A stretch of DNA of 64,000 nt, from assembly GCF_026230175.1 (NCBI RefSeq), contig NZ_CP104208.1, positions 124,001-188,000 of the forward strand. The letters are read 5' to 3'. Of this stretch, positions 49,672-58,216 are shown one piece after another. How positions within the stretch are numbered: the stretch's first letter is position 1; each line of letters starts with the position of its first letter. The notes below the pieces were generated by a model that did not search any database, was not told where the DNA came from, and was given only the letters and a program-made list of their open reading frames with translations. A program made the position numbers and the translations under genes. Source of the stretch: Desulfovibrio mangrovi. GTDB lineage: Bacteria; Desulfobacterota; Desulfovibrionia; Desulfovibrionales; Desulfovibrionaceae.

Positions 49672-51096
49672 ATGGAACGAATACACATCATAGACGATCG
49701 CAAGGATTTTTGCGTTGCATTCACATCCATGATCAAGCGCATGGGCTATCCTTGCGAGGTTTCCAATTCCATTAGTGAAGGTATGCAAAGGCTTTGGGAT
49801 AAGCCTGGTGAACTTATCTTCATTAATGGGAATCTGCCGGAAGGCAGCTCCCTTGATTACATCGGTGAGCTTTCGCTTTCTCCGGGAACGCCGGATGTTG
49901 TTGTCATCACAGCCAACGGCAACAGCGATAATGCCGAATCGGCCATCCGTGCCGGCGCATGGGATTATCTGGTAAAACCCATTACCTATGACAAGCTGGA
50001 AGAAACGGTCACCCGTTGTCTGACTCATCGGGCCGCGCGAAGGGATTATGAACTGAAGGCCGTATTCGACAGGGGCAGCATTATCGGCAGCAGTCCCCGT
50101 TTCGAACAGGTATTGCAGAAGCTCGCAATCGTATCGCGCTCTATCGGTAATGTGTTGTTGATTGGGGAGACAGGCACCGGCAAGGAGCTTCTGGCCAAAG
50201 CCATTCATAAGAACAGCGACAGGGCTGATAAGGCCTTTATTGTGGTGGATTGCACCAATCTGCCGACAACCCTTGCCGAGAGCATTCTGCTGGGGCATGC
50301 CAAGGGCGCTTTTACCGACGCCAAGGAGGCCAGCGACGGTCTTTTCAAGCAGGCGGACGGCGGTACCATTTTTCTGGATGAGATAGGCGACCTTGATCTT
50401 TCCATCCAGAAGTCCCTGCTTCGAGTGTTGCAGGAACGTTCATTCAGGCCGCTGAAATCCCTCAAGGAAGTGCAGAGCGACTTCCGCGTTGTGGCGGCTA
50501 CCAACAAGAATCTCACCGAGATGGTTGAAAAGGGCGAGTTCCGCAGGGATTTGTACTACCGTTTGAGAACCAACGTGGTTGAGGTGCCGCCTCTCAGGGA
50601 AAGAAGAGAGGATATTGAACCTCTTGTAAGACACTTTGCAGATTATATCTGCGAGCAGCTGAAGATGCCGGAGAAAAAGATTTCCCAGGATTTCATTAAT
50701 GCCATGGAGATCTACGATTTTCCGGGGAATGTGCGCGATGTGATTAACATCATGCATACCGCTGTGAGCAATTCCTTTGATGTCGGCATGTTGTATGTAC
50801 ATCACCTGCCCAGAGAAGTGCGCGCCTTTCTCATGAAGCACTCTCTGGCGGGAGAGGAGACCCAGAACAGGGGCGATGTGCTGGATATCACCCCCTCGGA
50901 TTTGTATTATGGGGAAGATTTCCCGACCATAAAGGAAGTCCGTCGGCAGGTGGTTGACCAGATGGAATCCGAGTATCTCAACAGACTTATTGAGCGATTT
51001 GGTGCTGATGTTGCGGCCCTGTGCAATGTGTCGGGTATGTCACGGGCACGGCTATATGAATTGCTGAGCAAACACGGCATGTCTCTTAAAAAATAG
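49672..51096 (+). CDS. Sigma-54-dependent response regulator, PrsR-like, with Asn at the phosphorylation site
   Basis: A 474-residue NtrC-type activator. The receiver (1-120) has the acidic pair in IIDDRKDF, Thr in VVITANG and Lys in DYLVKPIT, but the phospho-acceptor is Asn52 (LIFINGNLPEG), one base change from Asp. The AAA+ domain (about 140-370) has Walker A GETGTGKELL, GHAKGAFTDAK in place of the usual GAFTGA loop, Walker B GGTIFLDEIGDL and the arginine finger region FRRDLYYRL. The C-terminal Fis-type helix-turn-helix is VAALCNVSGMSRARLYELLSKHG. It resembles PrsR, which activates PEP-CTERM genes with sigma-54; the PEP-CTERM gene in this locus has a good sigma-54 promoter. It may act without phosphorylation (inference). 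Confidence 0.88.
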   Translation: MERIHIIDDRKDFCVAFTSMIKRMGYPCEVSNSISEGMQRLWDKPGELIFINGNLPEGSSLDYIGELSLSPGTPDVVVITANGNSDNAESAIRAGAWDYLVKPITYDKLEETVTRCLTHRAARRDYELKAVFDRGSIIGSSPRFEQVLQKLAIVSRSIGNVLLIGETGTGKELLAKAIHKNSDRADKAFIVVDCTNLPTTLAESILLGHAKGAFTDAKEASDGLFKQADGGTIFLDEIGDLDLSIQKSLLRVLQERSFRPLKSLKEVQSDFRVVAATNKNLTEMVEKGEFRRDLYYRLRTNVVEVPPLRERREDIEPLVRHFADYICEQLKMPEKKISQDFINAMEIYDFPGNVRDVINIMHTAVSNSFDVGMLYVHHLPREVRAFLMKHSLAGEETQNRGDVLDITPSDLYYGEDFPTIKEVRRQVVDQMESEYLNRLIERFGADVAALCNVSGMSRARLYELLSKHGMSLKK

Positions 51097-51125
51097 CCAG
51101 GCAGAAAGGATTCAACACAACGTGT

Positions 51126-51150
51126 AAGCCCCGTTTTACGGGGCTTTTTT
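51126..51150 (+). terminator. Rho-independent terminator
   Basis: AAGCCCCG and CGGGGCTT arms with TTTTA loop and T run, after the sigma-54 activator gene. Confidence 0.9.
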
Positions 51151-51198
51151 GTCAGGGCAGTCAAGGATCGCTTTGAGGTGGGTTCAGAAATTGTTTGA

Positions 51199-52467
51199 TT
51201 ACGCGGTCGCCCCGGAACTTTCAGTCAGTTGCTCCAGATGTTCCGCACAGAGCAGGGGAGCATCATAAGTTGAAATGATGTGTTGCATCGTGCGGGCGTT
51301 GTCGCTGAATCGTGGCGAGCCGAGAATCTGCTGGACGGCATCATGCAGGGCCGTTGGGGATGTCTCGAATGTCTTTTGTGTGACTGTCAGCCCTGTGCCG
51401 AGCGCTTCCACTCTGCGCATGTTGAAGTGCTGATCCGGAATTGTGGGAATACCGATTACGGGAACGCCCTTGCCAAGCGCCTGATAGATGGTGCCGTTTC
51501 CGCCATGGCAGATGACTATGGCGCTTTTCTCCAGCACATGATTACCGTCTATGAATGGTGTGACCCGGATATCCGGATGATCCTGAGGCAGATCCTCCTT
51601 CTGGCCGCCGGTCGCGATAACGCCGCGCATGCCGTTGGCATCAAGCATGTTGAAGGCTGTTTCAAACAGCGCCGGAATGGCGGTGGAACCCATGCTGACA
51701 AAGACAAGCGGCCTTGTATCCTGAGCGTTTGCCATGTCCTGCCACCACTCTGGGGCGGGAGACGTACCGTTCCATACAATGGGACCCACGTAGTGGTAAT
51801 GGGACGGCAGGCATCGTGTCGGGAAGTATTCAGGGGTATCTGCCAGCAGGGTCAGGTCGCCCCCCGCAAGGCAGTTTGTTGCTGTTGCCTGCCTGTGCAG
51901 TCCGTATCGCCTTGAGCGCTTGGAAAAGGCGGGCATGGCCATATTGAATACCGCCATCTCCAGCCAGAGGTTCAGATTGTCCAGCCACCTGTTCCATCCT
52001 GTAGATTCTGCGGCACAGGTTGGTGAGTGGTGGGCGCAGTCACCGGTGCGGGAGGGGAACAGCGGTACATACGGGTTGGCGCGATAGGCTGTTGAAGAGA
52101 CGTTGACGATGGCCGCATGGGGGACCTTGGCAATGTATGTGGATATTCTGGCCGAAAAACGGCCGTCCGTTAGAACCACATCCGGGCGTACGGATTTGAA
52201 GAGCTCCACGTCTGCGTCAATCATTTTGTCCAGTGTGTTTTCATCAACGAAGCGAAGCTTGCCGTCACGTATGTTGTCGAAAAGCTGCTTTGGGTCGGGT
52301 TCGAACAATGGGAACGTATTGAATCCTTCCTGTTCAAGTATCCGCATCTTCGGGCTTTCACCTGCAAACTCTACCAAATGCCCACGTTGCCGAAGTGTTT
52401 TACCGGCCTCAAGCACTCTGCTCAGGTGTGAGTACGTGTGGGAGTATGGGATGCAGAGAATGCGCAT
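51199..52467 (-). CDS. Glycosyltransferase, UDP-glucuronosyltransferase/MGT-like
   Basis: A 422-residue GT-B enzyme of family 1. It opens MRILCIPYSHTYSHLSRVLEAG with the acceptor-site His region. The donor site is ICHGGNGTIYQALGKGVPVIGIP followed by PDQHFNMRRVEALGTG, typical of macrolide, sterol and zeaxanthin glycosyltransferases. FVSMGSTAIP precedes it. AAGGAGG stands upstream of the ATG at 52467. It likely glycosylates a small or lipid acceptor. The position between the sigma-54 activator and the PEP-CTERM gene suggests a role in the same envelope programme, but its acceptor is unknown. Confidence 0.88.
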   Translation of the reverse strand: MRILCIPYSHTYSHLSRVLEAGKTLRQRGHLVEFAGESPKMRILEQEGFNTFPLFEPDPKQLFDNIRDGKLRFVDENTLDKMIDADVELFKSVRPDVVLTDGRFSARISTYIAKVPHAAIVNVSSTAYRANPYVPLFPSRTGDCAHHSPTCAAESTGWNRWLDNLNLWLEMAVFNMAMPAFSKRSRRYGLHRQATATNCLAGGDLTLLADTPEYFPTRCLPSHYHYVGPIVWNGTSPAPEWWQDMANAQDTRPLVFVSMGSTAIPALFETAFNMLDANGMRGVIATGGQKEDLPQDHPDIRVTPFIDGNHVLEKSAIVICHGGNGTIYQALGKGVPVIGIPTIPDQHFNMRRVEALGTGLTVTQKTFETSPTALHDAVQQILGSPRFSDNARTMQHIISTYDAPLLCAEHLEQLTESSGATA

Positions 52468-52637
52468 GGCAGCCTCCTTGGTTCTGATTGGCGGTTCTAA
52501 AGGATCTGCTGAAAGTGTGTCGGTATTGTTTGCAGAATGCGATTATTATATGTCTGATCAATATGTTGAGTGCAGGGGGCTTGCAGGCTGTTTGGTAATA
52601 CCGACCTTGTCCGGCTTTGACCGGGAAAGCAAAACAA

Positions 52638-52668
52638 AGAGGCGCAGACCATGGTGGTCTGCGCCTTT
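52638..52668 (-). terminator. Rho-independent terminator after the PEP-CTERM gene
   Basis: AGGCGCAGACC and GGTCTGCGCCT arms; both flanks carry short A/T runs. Confidence 0.8.
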
Positions 52669-52694
52669 GTTATGCTTCTTGGGAGTTTATGAAG

Positions 52695-53648
52695 CTAGGC
52701 AACCTGATTCCTGCGGCAGAAGAAGCCCAGTACGAGCAGGCCGAGGCCGCTGAGCAGGATGGTTGCAGGTTCAGGAACGGTGCCGAAGGAGCTTGCGCCA
52801 TCAACTTCGAAGGCAAAGTCGCCGGGGCTGCCGTCCCCGTTGGGGTAACCGTTGATGTGGGCGTAATCACCGTTGCCAGCCAGCAGGAGGTAGTCAATGG
52901 GGATCGTGCCGCCAGCCAGAGTCTCGATGCCATCGGGGGGATCGATGTGAGTGAAGGGGACACTCTGCGTTCCGACAAAGTCCAGAGTGATGAAGAGAGA
53001 CTGGGCAAGAAGGGCAGCAAGGGTTTCTTCATCAAGGGTGAAGTAGCCGTCAGCAAGGAAGTCGATGAGCATATTGGCCTTTGTACCACCGCCACCTTCC
53101 ATGGCCGCGACATCGGGCTGTGCAAGGGTGCCGTTAGGGTAGTTGTCAAGGTAAGGAACGATGTCGCCGGCGGTGGAGTAAGTGGAGGTGCCGAGGCTGG
53201 TAAAATGTCCGCTGAGGATAAGCGTTCCATCAGTGGTGTGGTCGAGGCTGCCCGCGGTGTCGATATACACTTCAAAGTAGTTAAGATCGGAAGGGAGCAG
53301 ATCAAAAGAAGCAAAGCTCAAGCCGGGCAGGGTATAATAGGTTCCGGTTTCCGAGAACCCAGCTATTGCGTTGATCTCATATGCTGGATCAAGACTTGCC
53401 AAACCACCGGGAGTCAGGAGGTTCGACAGGGTGGACTGCAGATATACATCCGAATCCCATGTCCAGCTATCTTCTGCGCTGAAAATTACAGAGTCCTTTG
53501 CCACACCTGCGCCAGGAGCCCAGTCAAAACCGGTGATTTCAATACCGCCTCCGCCACCGGTCGGGTCAAAGAAAATTTGCGCATGGGCTGATAAGCTCCC
53601 CGCGAGGACCATCAACGCAACTGCGATTGTAGCGATTAGCTTTTTCAT
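52695..53648 (-). CDS. PEP-CTERM sorting-domain protein
   Basis: A 317-residue exported protein. AAGGAAGG precedes the ATG at 53648. Signal peptide MKKLIATIAVALMVLAGSLSAHA. The mature part is acidic, beta-rich and low in Lys and Cys, with no known enzyme motif. The C-terminus is a textbook PEP-CTERM tail: VPEPATILLSGLGLLVLGFF, then CRRNQVA. An exosortase would cut at this tail and may attach the protein to the surface or release it. A sigma-54 promoter lies 80-95 bases upstream. It is the only PEP-CTERM substrate seen here. Confidence 0.93.
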   Translation of the reverse strand: MKKLIATIAVALMVLAGSLSAHAQIFFDPTGGGGGIEITGFDWAPGAGVAKDSVIFSAEDSWTWDSDVYLQSTLSNLLTPGGLASLDPAYEINAIAGFSETGTYYTLPGLSFASFDLLPSDLNYFEVYIDTAGSLDHTTDGTLILSGHFTSLGTSTYSTAGDIVPYLDNYPNGTLAQPDVAAMEGGGGTKANMLIDFLADGYFTLDEETLAALLAQSLFITLDFVGTQSVPFTHIDPPDGIETLAGGTIPIDYLLLAGNGDYAHINGYPNGDGSPGDFAFEVDGASSFGTVPEPATILLSGLGLLVLGFFCRRNQVA

Positions 53649-53727
53649 TTTTTCAACCTTCCTTAGATTTTTTGGAGGGGAAAAAGACCCCTGGCAAATT
53701 TTGATGATACGGTTTCGAAGCTAATTG

Positions 53728-53743
53728 TGCACGGAGTGTGCCA
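53728..53743 (-). promoter_or_regulatory. Sigma-54 promoter of the PEP-CTERM gene
   Basis: On the minus strand TGGCAC-N6-TGCA, with GG and GC 12 bases apart. Only one position of the core -12 element differs from consensus. Predicted start near 53717. Confidence 0.72.
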
Positions 53744-53819
53744 TTTGAATATCGTTTTGAAATTTAAGGTAAAAATGCGATTCCCAGGGTGGTTGTTATG
53801 GCGTGGGGCTTTCAGATGT

Positions 53820-53846
53820 GACAGGTTGTCCGACAGTTATCGACAG
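53820..53846 (-). promoter_or_regulatory. Three phased CTGTC repeats, candidate enhancer
   Basis: CTGTC occurs three times on the minus strand at 10- and 12-base spacing, about 105-130 bases upstream of the predicted start. One copy reads CTGTCGG, also seen twice upstream of the TPR lipoprotein gene. Confidence 0.4.
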
Positions 53847-53884
53847 ACCTTACATACGACCGGCCGGAGGACGGATGCGGGGCA

Positions 53885-53919
53885 GAAAAAGCCCGCTGTG
53901 TCCTGAGGACAAGCGGGCT
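53885..53919 (-). terminator. Rho-independent terminator after the CPBP protease gene
   Basis: AGCCCGCT and AGCGGGCT arms with an inner GTCC/GGAC stem; T run on the minus strand. Confidence 0.8.
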
Positions 53920-53965
53920 GTTGTTACTGAAATTTCTTTATCTGATTGGTAATTACAGAGGGGGG

Positions 53966-54655
53966 CTACCAGAACCACCACTGCTCGTACCGGATGACAT
54001 AGAGTCCCAGCAGCAGGTTGGTTACGGCGTGCGAGAGAATACACTGGGCAATGCTGCGTGTTCGCCAGTAGATGGTATTGTATGCCAGTCCGGCGAGAAA
54101 GCCCGCAGCCACGGAGTGGTGTTCCAGTGCAAAGAGGAGGGCTGTGCCGAAGAAGGTCAGCGGAGAGATGGTACCAATGGGGAGGGAAGTGAAATCTGCT
54201 TTCTGCAGATAGCGGATGAGAAATGAGCGCCAGAAGAGTTCTTCGATTATCGGAACAACCAGAGCAGCTCCTGCAAGGCGTACAGCAATGAGGGCTGTTC
54301 GTGGAACGCCTTCAGGGACGGCCTGTGGCGTGAAGCTGGTCTGCGGTATGGACAGGACGGCCCAGGGCTGGGTCAGATAAATCCATAGTCCGAACACCGC
54401 TATGCCGAGTGAAATGCTTAATGAGGACTGCCTCAGCTGAGAGAGTTCTCTCCATCGGATTTCATTGCAATGTCTGTAGAAAAAGAAAAGAGTTGCCAAG
54501 GCGCAGGTTATTTTAACAGGATACAGCAGTGTCTGGCTTTCCGGCGAAAGCAGGGATGACGTGGCTGGAATCAGGGCGATGATCTCGCTGGTTGCCACAA
54601 AGAGCATGTACACCGCGAAAGGGGCTACGCGCGGAAGGTATTTCGGGAAGTTCAT
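53966..54655 (-). CDS. CPBP family (CAAX protease-like) membrane metalloprotease, PEP-CTERM associated type
   Basis: A 229-residue membrane protein with about six predicted segments. The catalytic motifs of the ABI/CPBP family are clear: EELFWRSFLIR (EExxxR), FALEHHS and HAVTNLL (HxxxN). It closely resembles the TIGR03008 group that is found with exosortase loci. It probably cleaves a membrane substrate within the bilayer; whether this is a PEP-CTERM protein or a regulator is unknown. GGAGGG lies upstream of the ATG at 54655. It follows the ABC exporter genes on the same strand with 27 bases between, so it is probably in one operon with them. Confidence 0.88.
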   Translation of the reverse strand: MNFPKYLPRVAPFAVYMLFVATSEIIALIPATSSLLSPESQTLLYPVKITCALATLFFFYRHCNEIRWRELSQLRQSSLSISLGIAVFGLWIYLTQPWAVLSIPQTSFTPQAVPEGVPRTALIAVRLAGAALVVPIIEELFWRSFLIRYLQKADFTSLPIGTISPLTFFGTALLFALEHHSVAAGFLAGLAYNTIYWRTRSIAQCILSHAVTNLLLGLYVIRYEQWWFW

Positions 54656-54682
54656 GAGGGCAAACCCTCCGTGAATGTGGCG

Positions 54683-55732
54683 TTATGGTGTTGCGGAGAT
54701 GAACACGTCCATGCGAAGGCCGCTTACCAGCGGGCCGGGGGCATCCAGCGTCACAATGATCTCCAGAACCTTTCTGTCCATGGTTTCTGCGGGATCACCT
54801 GAAAAGATTTTCTTTCGTCCCATTATCTGGCTGATGCGGGTTATTCTCCCGGGAAAACGCTGCTCGCCAAAGGCCGTTGCCGTTGCGTAGGCGGGCAGGC
54901 CAACCCGCAGATGGCCGATGTCCTTTTCGTCCACCTCTGCCCGGATATTCAGCGTGCTTATGTCGCCAAGCGCTATGACGGGACTGTCAAACAATATGGA
55001 AACCGCCTCGCCGCCTTGACGCAGCAGTCGAAGCACCGTGCCTGCTATGGGGGCGGTCAATCGTGTCTTTGCCAGTTCGGCTTCAGCCTCGTGCAGGCGG
55101 GCTTTGCTGGCATTTACGGAAAATGCCGCCTTTTTGATGTCTTCGGAGCGGAAAGGCCGGTCGGCCAGTTCAAATCGGGCCTGGGCTTCCTTGTGGGCTT
55201 CTTTGGCTACATAGTATTCCTTCCACGCTCTGTAGACTTCTTCGGTCGCAATATGGTCATTTTTCTGAAGGGCGTCTCTGCTCTTTGCTTCCCGCAGATT
55301 CTGCTCCATTATCATTTTGGCCTGCTTCACAGCGGCCCATGCTTCATTTCGTTCCTGCTGTCTGCCGCCGGAGATCTGTTTGCGGTATTCCGTTTCGGAA
55401 ATACTGTTTTCGGCCCGGGCATTCTCAACCTTGGCAAGGTAGGAATCCTGCTTCAGTCGGGCCAGCAACTGCCCCGCCTTGACGCTCTCGCCTTCGGATA
55501 CAAGCACTTCTTCAATCAGTCCGCTGAGCTCGAAGGAAAGCTCAAGTTCTTCTGAAACAGGTTCAACAACGCCTGAGGCAACGATGAAAGAGTTGTCGGC
55601 GACCGCTATATGCTGCGCTGCGGGCGTGACTGGCAATTTCACCTCTGACGCGGCAGCCATGTGCCTGTCCAGATAAACATATCCGGCTCCGGCTGCGAAC
55701 AGGGATAAGAGGATGATCACTAAGGCTTTCAT
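54683..55732 (-). CDS. devB: ABC exporter membrane-fusion protein, DevB-like
   Basis: A 349-residue HlyD-type adaptor. GGAGGAG precedes the ATG at 55732. One N-terminal membrane anchor (ALVIILLSLFAAGAGYVYL). The first lipoyl half is LSFELSGLIEEVLVSEGESVKAGQLLARL and the second is RLTAPIAGTVLRLLRQGGEAV, around a coiled coil from about residue 95 to 215. The C-terminal part has IGHLRVGLPAYATATAFGEQRFPGRI. Its partners are the ATPase and DevC-like permease encoded upstream. DevBCA systems export glycolipids or proteins across the envelope with an outer-membrane channel. Confidence 0.87.
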   Translation of the reverse strand: MKALVIILLSLFAAGAGYVYLDRHMAAASEVKLPVTPAAQHIAVADNSFIVASGVVEPVSEELELSFELSGLIEEVLVSEGESVKAGQLLARLKQDSYLAKVENARAENSISETEYRKQISGGRQQERNEAWAAVKQAKMIMEQNLREAKSRDALQKNDHIATEEVYRAWKEYYVAKEAHKEAQARFELADRPFRSEDIKKAAFSVNASKARLHEAEAELAKTRLTAPIAGTVLRLLRQGGEAVSILFDSPVIALGDISTLNIRAEVDEKDIGHLRVGLPAYATATAFGEQRFPGRITRISQIMGRKKIFSGDPAETMDRKVLEIIVTLDAPGPLVSGLRMDVFISATP

Positions 55733-56481
55733 GCTTTATCTCCTCCGGTCGCTTTGCATTGCTGAGGTGCTGTGCGGGCAAGCGGATTCGTGGTGTCGTC
55801 GTAGTCGGGACCGATGAGGTGCCCGTCTTCGATGCGTAAAATCCTGTCTGCGAACTCCGTTATCCGGTTGTCATGGGTCACAATCACGACCGCGCGGTTA
55901 TGTTCGCGGGCAAGCTTTCTCAGCAGGTTCATGATGATTGTGCCATTCTCCGAGTCCAGTGCGGCCGTTGGTTCGTCGGCGAGCATAAGCGTGGGGTTGC
56001 CTGCAAGCGCACGGGCTATGGCAAGCCGCTGCTTTTGTCCGCCGCTTAGTTTGGACGGGTGGTTTTCCAGTTTATCGCCGAGCCCCACGCTCTGCAGATG
56101 CATGGCTGCCTCATCCTTGGCTTTCTTGCCGCTCTCTCCTCTCAGTGCCAGCGCTACCTGGACATTCTGCAGGGCTGAAAGGCTGGGAAATAGATTGTAC
56201 TCCTGAAAGATGAAGCCGATATGCTGCAGCCGCAGTTGCGCTTTTCGGGATGAGGATACGCCGGTCATGGGGTGGCCCGCGATGGTAATTTCTCCTGACG
56301 TCGGGCTGAGGATGCCGCCCATGATGGAGAGCAGGGTGGTCTTGCCGCTTCCGGAGGGCCCCATGAGCATGACGATTTCCCCTTTGCTCACAGTGAGACT
56401 CACGTTTTTCAGGGCGTGGTGGACAGTGGTCCCTGTCGTGAAGCTTTTACTTATGTTGTCCGCGATGAGAACTGTCTGCAT
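55729..56481 (-). CDS. devA: ABC exporter ATP-binding protein, DevA/MacB-like
   Basis: A 250-residue ATPase. Walker A GPSGSGKTT, Q-loop FQEYNLFPSLSALQNV, signature LSGGQKQR, Walker B LMLADEPTAALDSENG and switch His in VIVTHDNRI are all present. The group is the LolD/MacB/DevA type that drives mechanotransmission exporters. AAGGGG precedes the ATG at 56481. Its end overlaps the DevB start by four bases. The C-terminal 25 residues are a less conserved tail. Confidence 0.9.
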   Translation of the reverse strand: MQTVLIADNISKSFTTGTTVHHALKNVSLTVSKGEIVMLMGPSGSGKTTLLSIMGGILSPTSGEITIAGHPMTGVSSSRKAQLRLQHIGFIFQEYNLFPSLSALQNVQVALALRGESGKKAKDEAAMHLQSVGLGDKLENHPSKLSGGQKQRLAIARALAGNPTLMLADEPTAALDSENGTIIMNLLRKLAREHNRAVVIVTHDNRITEFADRILRIEDGHLIGPDYDDTTNPLARTAPQQCKATGGDKA

Positions 56482-56483
56482 GG

Positions 56484-57614
56484 TCAACGCCCCTTGAATA
56501 CGATTGCAGGATCAATGGTCGTGACCTTGCGAATGGATATGAACGAGGCGGTCACGCACATGATGATGGTGAGGCCGAGCATGCCGAGAGCCACGTCCTG
56601 CGGCAGCAGAATGGCAGCATCACCGCCGGTGTTGAGCTTGACGATATACATGCAGATGATCATGCCGCAGCCGTATCCCAGCGATGCGCTGATGATGGCC
56701 TGCAGAATGAGTATCTTGTAGATGAAGCTGTTTGGAGCGCCCATTGCCTTGAGCGTGGCGAATTCCGCCATGTGGTCGAGCGTTGTGGCGTAGAGGGTTT
56801 GCGCTACGACCACCATGCCAACGATGAAGCCCAGCAGAGCGGCCAGAAGAAGCGACACGCCCGCTCCGGTGCTGAACATCCAGTAGTGCTCCGTTTTCTT
56901 CGCAAATTCCGCGGAGGTGAAAACATCCACATGTGGCACTTGCTGCCTGATTCTGTCCCTCAGCGTTTCCGGTGAAAGACCTTTTTCCGCTTTAACCAGA
57001 ACATAGGTCAGCTGTTCAGGGGTGACAGGGGTGTACTTGGGGGCGTTCTTGAATGCCGTGAACACGTAGGGGGATGTGGTGAAGGAGCGTATGCCGGAGG
57101 TCAATCCCACCACTCTGGCTCTTTTTCCTTCGATTTCCGCTTCCTGTCCGATGCGTTCCACGCCGAGGCGTTCAAGGTACAGGTGATCCAGAAATACCGT
57201 ATCCGCGGCATCAAGCATTTCCGTATGTCCTTGAATCAGGTTCCATGGGCCACCCAGTCCCGTTGTCATGTCAAACCCGACAACTTCGATGGATTCCTGT
57301 CCGCCCCCCTTCTTTTTCCATAACGCGAAGTGGACAATCATGGGGCTGGCCTTGGCGACTCCGGAGACGGATCTGACCTCATACAGTTTGCCCTCGCTCA
57401 TGGGCATGGCGATGTCGAAGTTCTTCACTCCCTTGGAAGCAACCCATACGTCTGCCCCGCTGTGTCTGATGACTCCGGAGATGGTGTCCACGAACCCCAG
57501 AAACAATCCGACCTGAACCGTAATGAGGACGACAGCGAAGACGATGCCTATCAGTGTGACTGATAGCCGGATTTTGTCGTGGAAGAGGTTTTGCCAGGCG
57601 ATCGTGGAAATCAT
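56484..57614 (-). CDS. devC: ABC exporter permease, DevC-like
   Basis: A 376-residue FtsX/MacB-fold permease with four membrane segments: one near the N-terminus (LSVTLIGIVFAVVLITVQVGLF) and three near the C-terminus. A large periplasmic domain lies between, with ADVWVASKGVKNFDIAMP. ATLKAMGAPNSFIYKILILQAI is typical of DevC. The ATG at 57614 has AGGA upstream. It is first in the operon devC-devA-devB-protease. It reads away from the exopolysaccharide operon that starts with the TPR lipoprotein. Confidence 0.89.
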   Translation of the reverse strand: MISTIAWQNLFHDKIRLSVTLIGIVFAVVLITVQVGLFLGFVDTISGVIRHSGADVWVASKGVKNFDIAMPMSEGKLYEVRSVSGVAKASPMIVHFALWKKKGGGQESIEVVGFDMTTGLGGPWNLIQGHTEMLDAADTVFLDHLYLERLGVERIGQEAEIEGKRARVVGLTSGIRSFTTSPYVFTAFKNAPKYTPVTPEQLTYVLVKAEKGLSPETLRDRIRQQVPHVDVFTSAEFAKKTEHYWMFSTGAGVSLLLAALLGFIVGMVVVAQTLYATTLDHMAEFATLKAMGAPNSFIYKILILQAIISASLGYGCGMIICMYIVKLNTGGDAAILLPQDVALGMLGLTIIMCVTASFISIRKVTTIDPAIVFKGR

Positions 57615-57920
57615 GATGGTCCTGTGAGCGCTGTGCTGCTTTGTTAATGTATGGCTAAATCGGGCCGTCCTCACTTGGTGGATGCTCTGCTGATTTCATG
57701 TCTGATTCAATTTTTTCACTGTAGAATCGCTGAGTTAGTTTGTTCCTCTTGGGTTGTTTGTGCCGAGGGCTCCGTTTTTTTTCAGATATACTCCTCAGAG
57801 GTCGCAACCTCGCGTATTGTGTTCATGCATGAAATGAACCGGTTGTAATCCGTGGAAGAACTGTGACGTGCAATTACAGTGGGGAGACTTGTCCATCATA
57901 GTAACATATGAGGATAAAAT

Positions 57921-58022
57921 ATGAAACTGTCGGTAAATTTATCAGATTGGGTTGAACGGGTTATTCAGTCCAGAATTTGTGGACAGAATCATGTGAAAAG
58001 TACGGGCGGTTGTAAGGAATAG
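57921..58022 (+). CDS. Possible 33-residue small protein
   Basis: ATG at 57921 with GAGGA about seven bases upstream. The product starts MKLSVNLSDWVERVIQSRI, an amphipathic helix, and ends with a short Gly/Lys/Cys tail. It lies in the regulatory region before the TPR lipoprotein gene and overlaps one CTGTCGG copy and the GTCCA/TGGAC repeat. Without comparison to other genomes it may well be chance. Confidence 0.25.
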   Translation: MKLSVNLSDWVERVIQSRICGQNHVKSTGGCKE

Positions 58023-58102
58023 TGACAGTATGAGCGGGCAGTATTGGTGAAAGAAACAAGTATTCCAGATCGTTCATCCCTGTTGAATATCTGTCGGAAT
58101 AG

Positions 58103-58119
58103 TTGGCATGCCTTTGGCA
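58103..58119 (+). promoter_or_regulatory. Sigma-54-like promoter of the exopolysaccharide operon
   Basis: TTGGCATGCCTTTGGCA has GG and GC 12 bases apart. The -24 part is good and the -12 part is TGGC rather than TTGC, the same variation as at 49427. The predicted start is near 58130, giving a leader of about 87 bases. Confidence 0.5.
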
Positions 58120-58216
58120 GTGATTGGAATGATTAAAACGTCGGAAGAGACTTTGTATGAGGCGAAGCCTTCCGGGTGAACGGTGTTCACCGCTAAACAT
58201 TCTCATGGGAGCAATC

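Larger units (their letters stand above)
53649..53965. other. Promoter region of the PEP-CTERM gene
   Basis: About 315 bases. It holds the sigma-54 promoter at 53728, three GACAG repeats at 53820-53846 that could be an enhancer site, and the terminator of the upstream protease gene at 53885. Confidence 0.6.
57615..58216. other. 602-base divergent regulatory region between ABC exporter and exopolysaccharide operon
   Basis: AT-rich compared with the flanks. It carries two CTGTCGG copies (57927 and 58091), an inverted repeat GTCCA-N7-TGGAC near 57968-57984, the sigma-54-like element at 58103 and a possible 33-codon gene at 57921. Confidence 0.55.

Noticed and set aside
49427-49775. Two short overlapping frames before the sigma-54 activator
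   Set aside because: No ribosome site and no conserved motif; they overlap the start of the activator gene.
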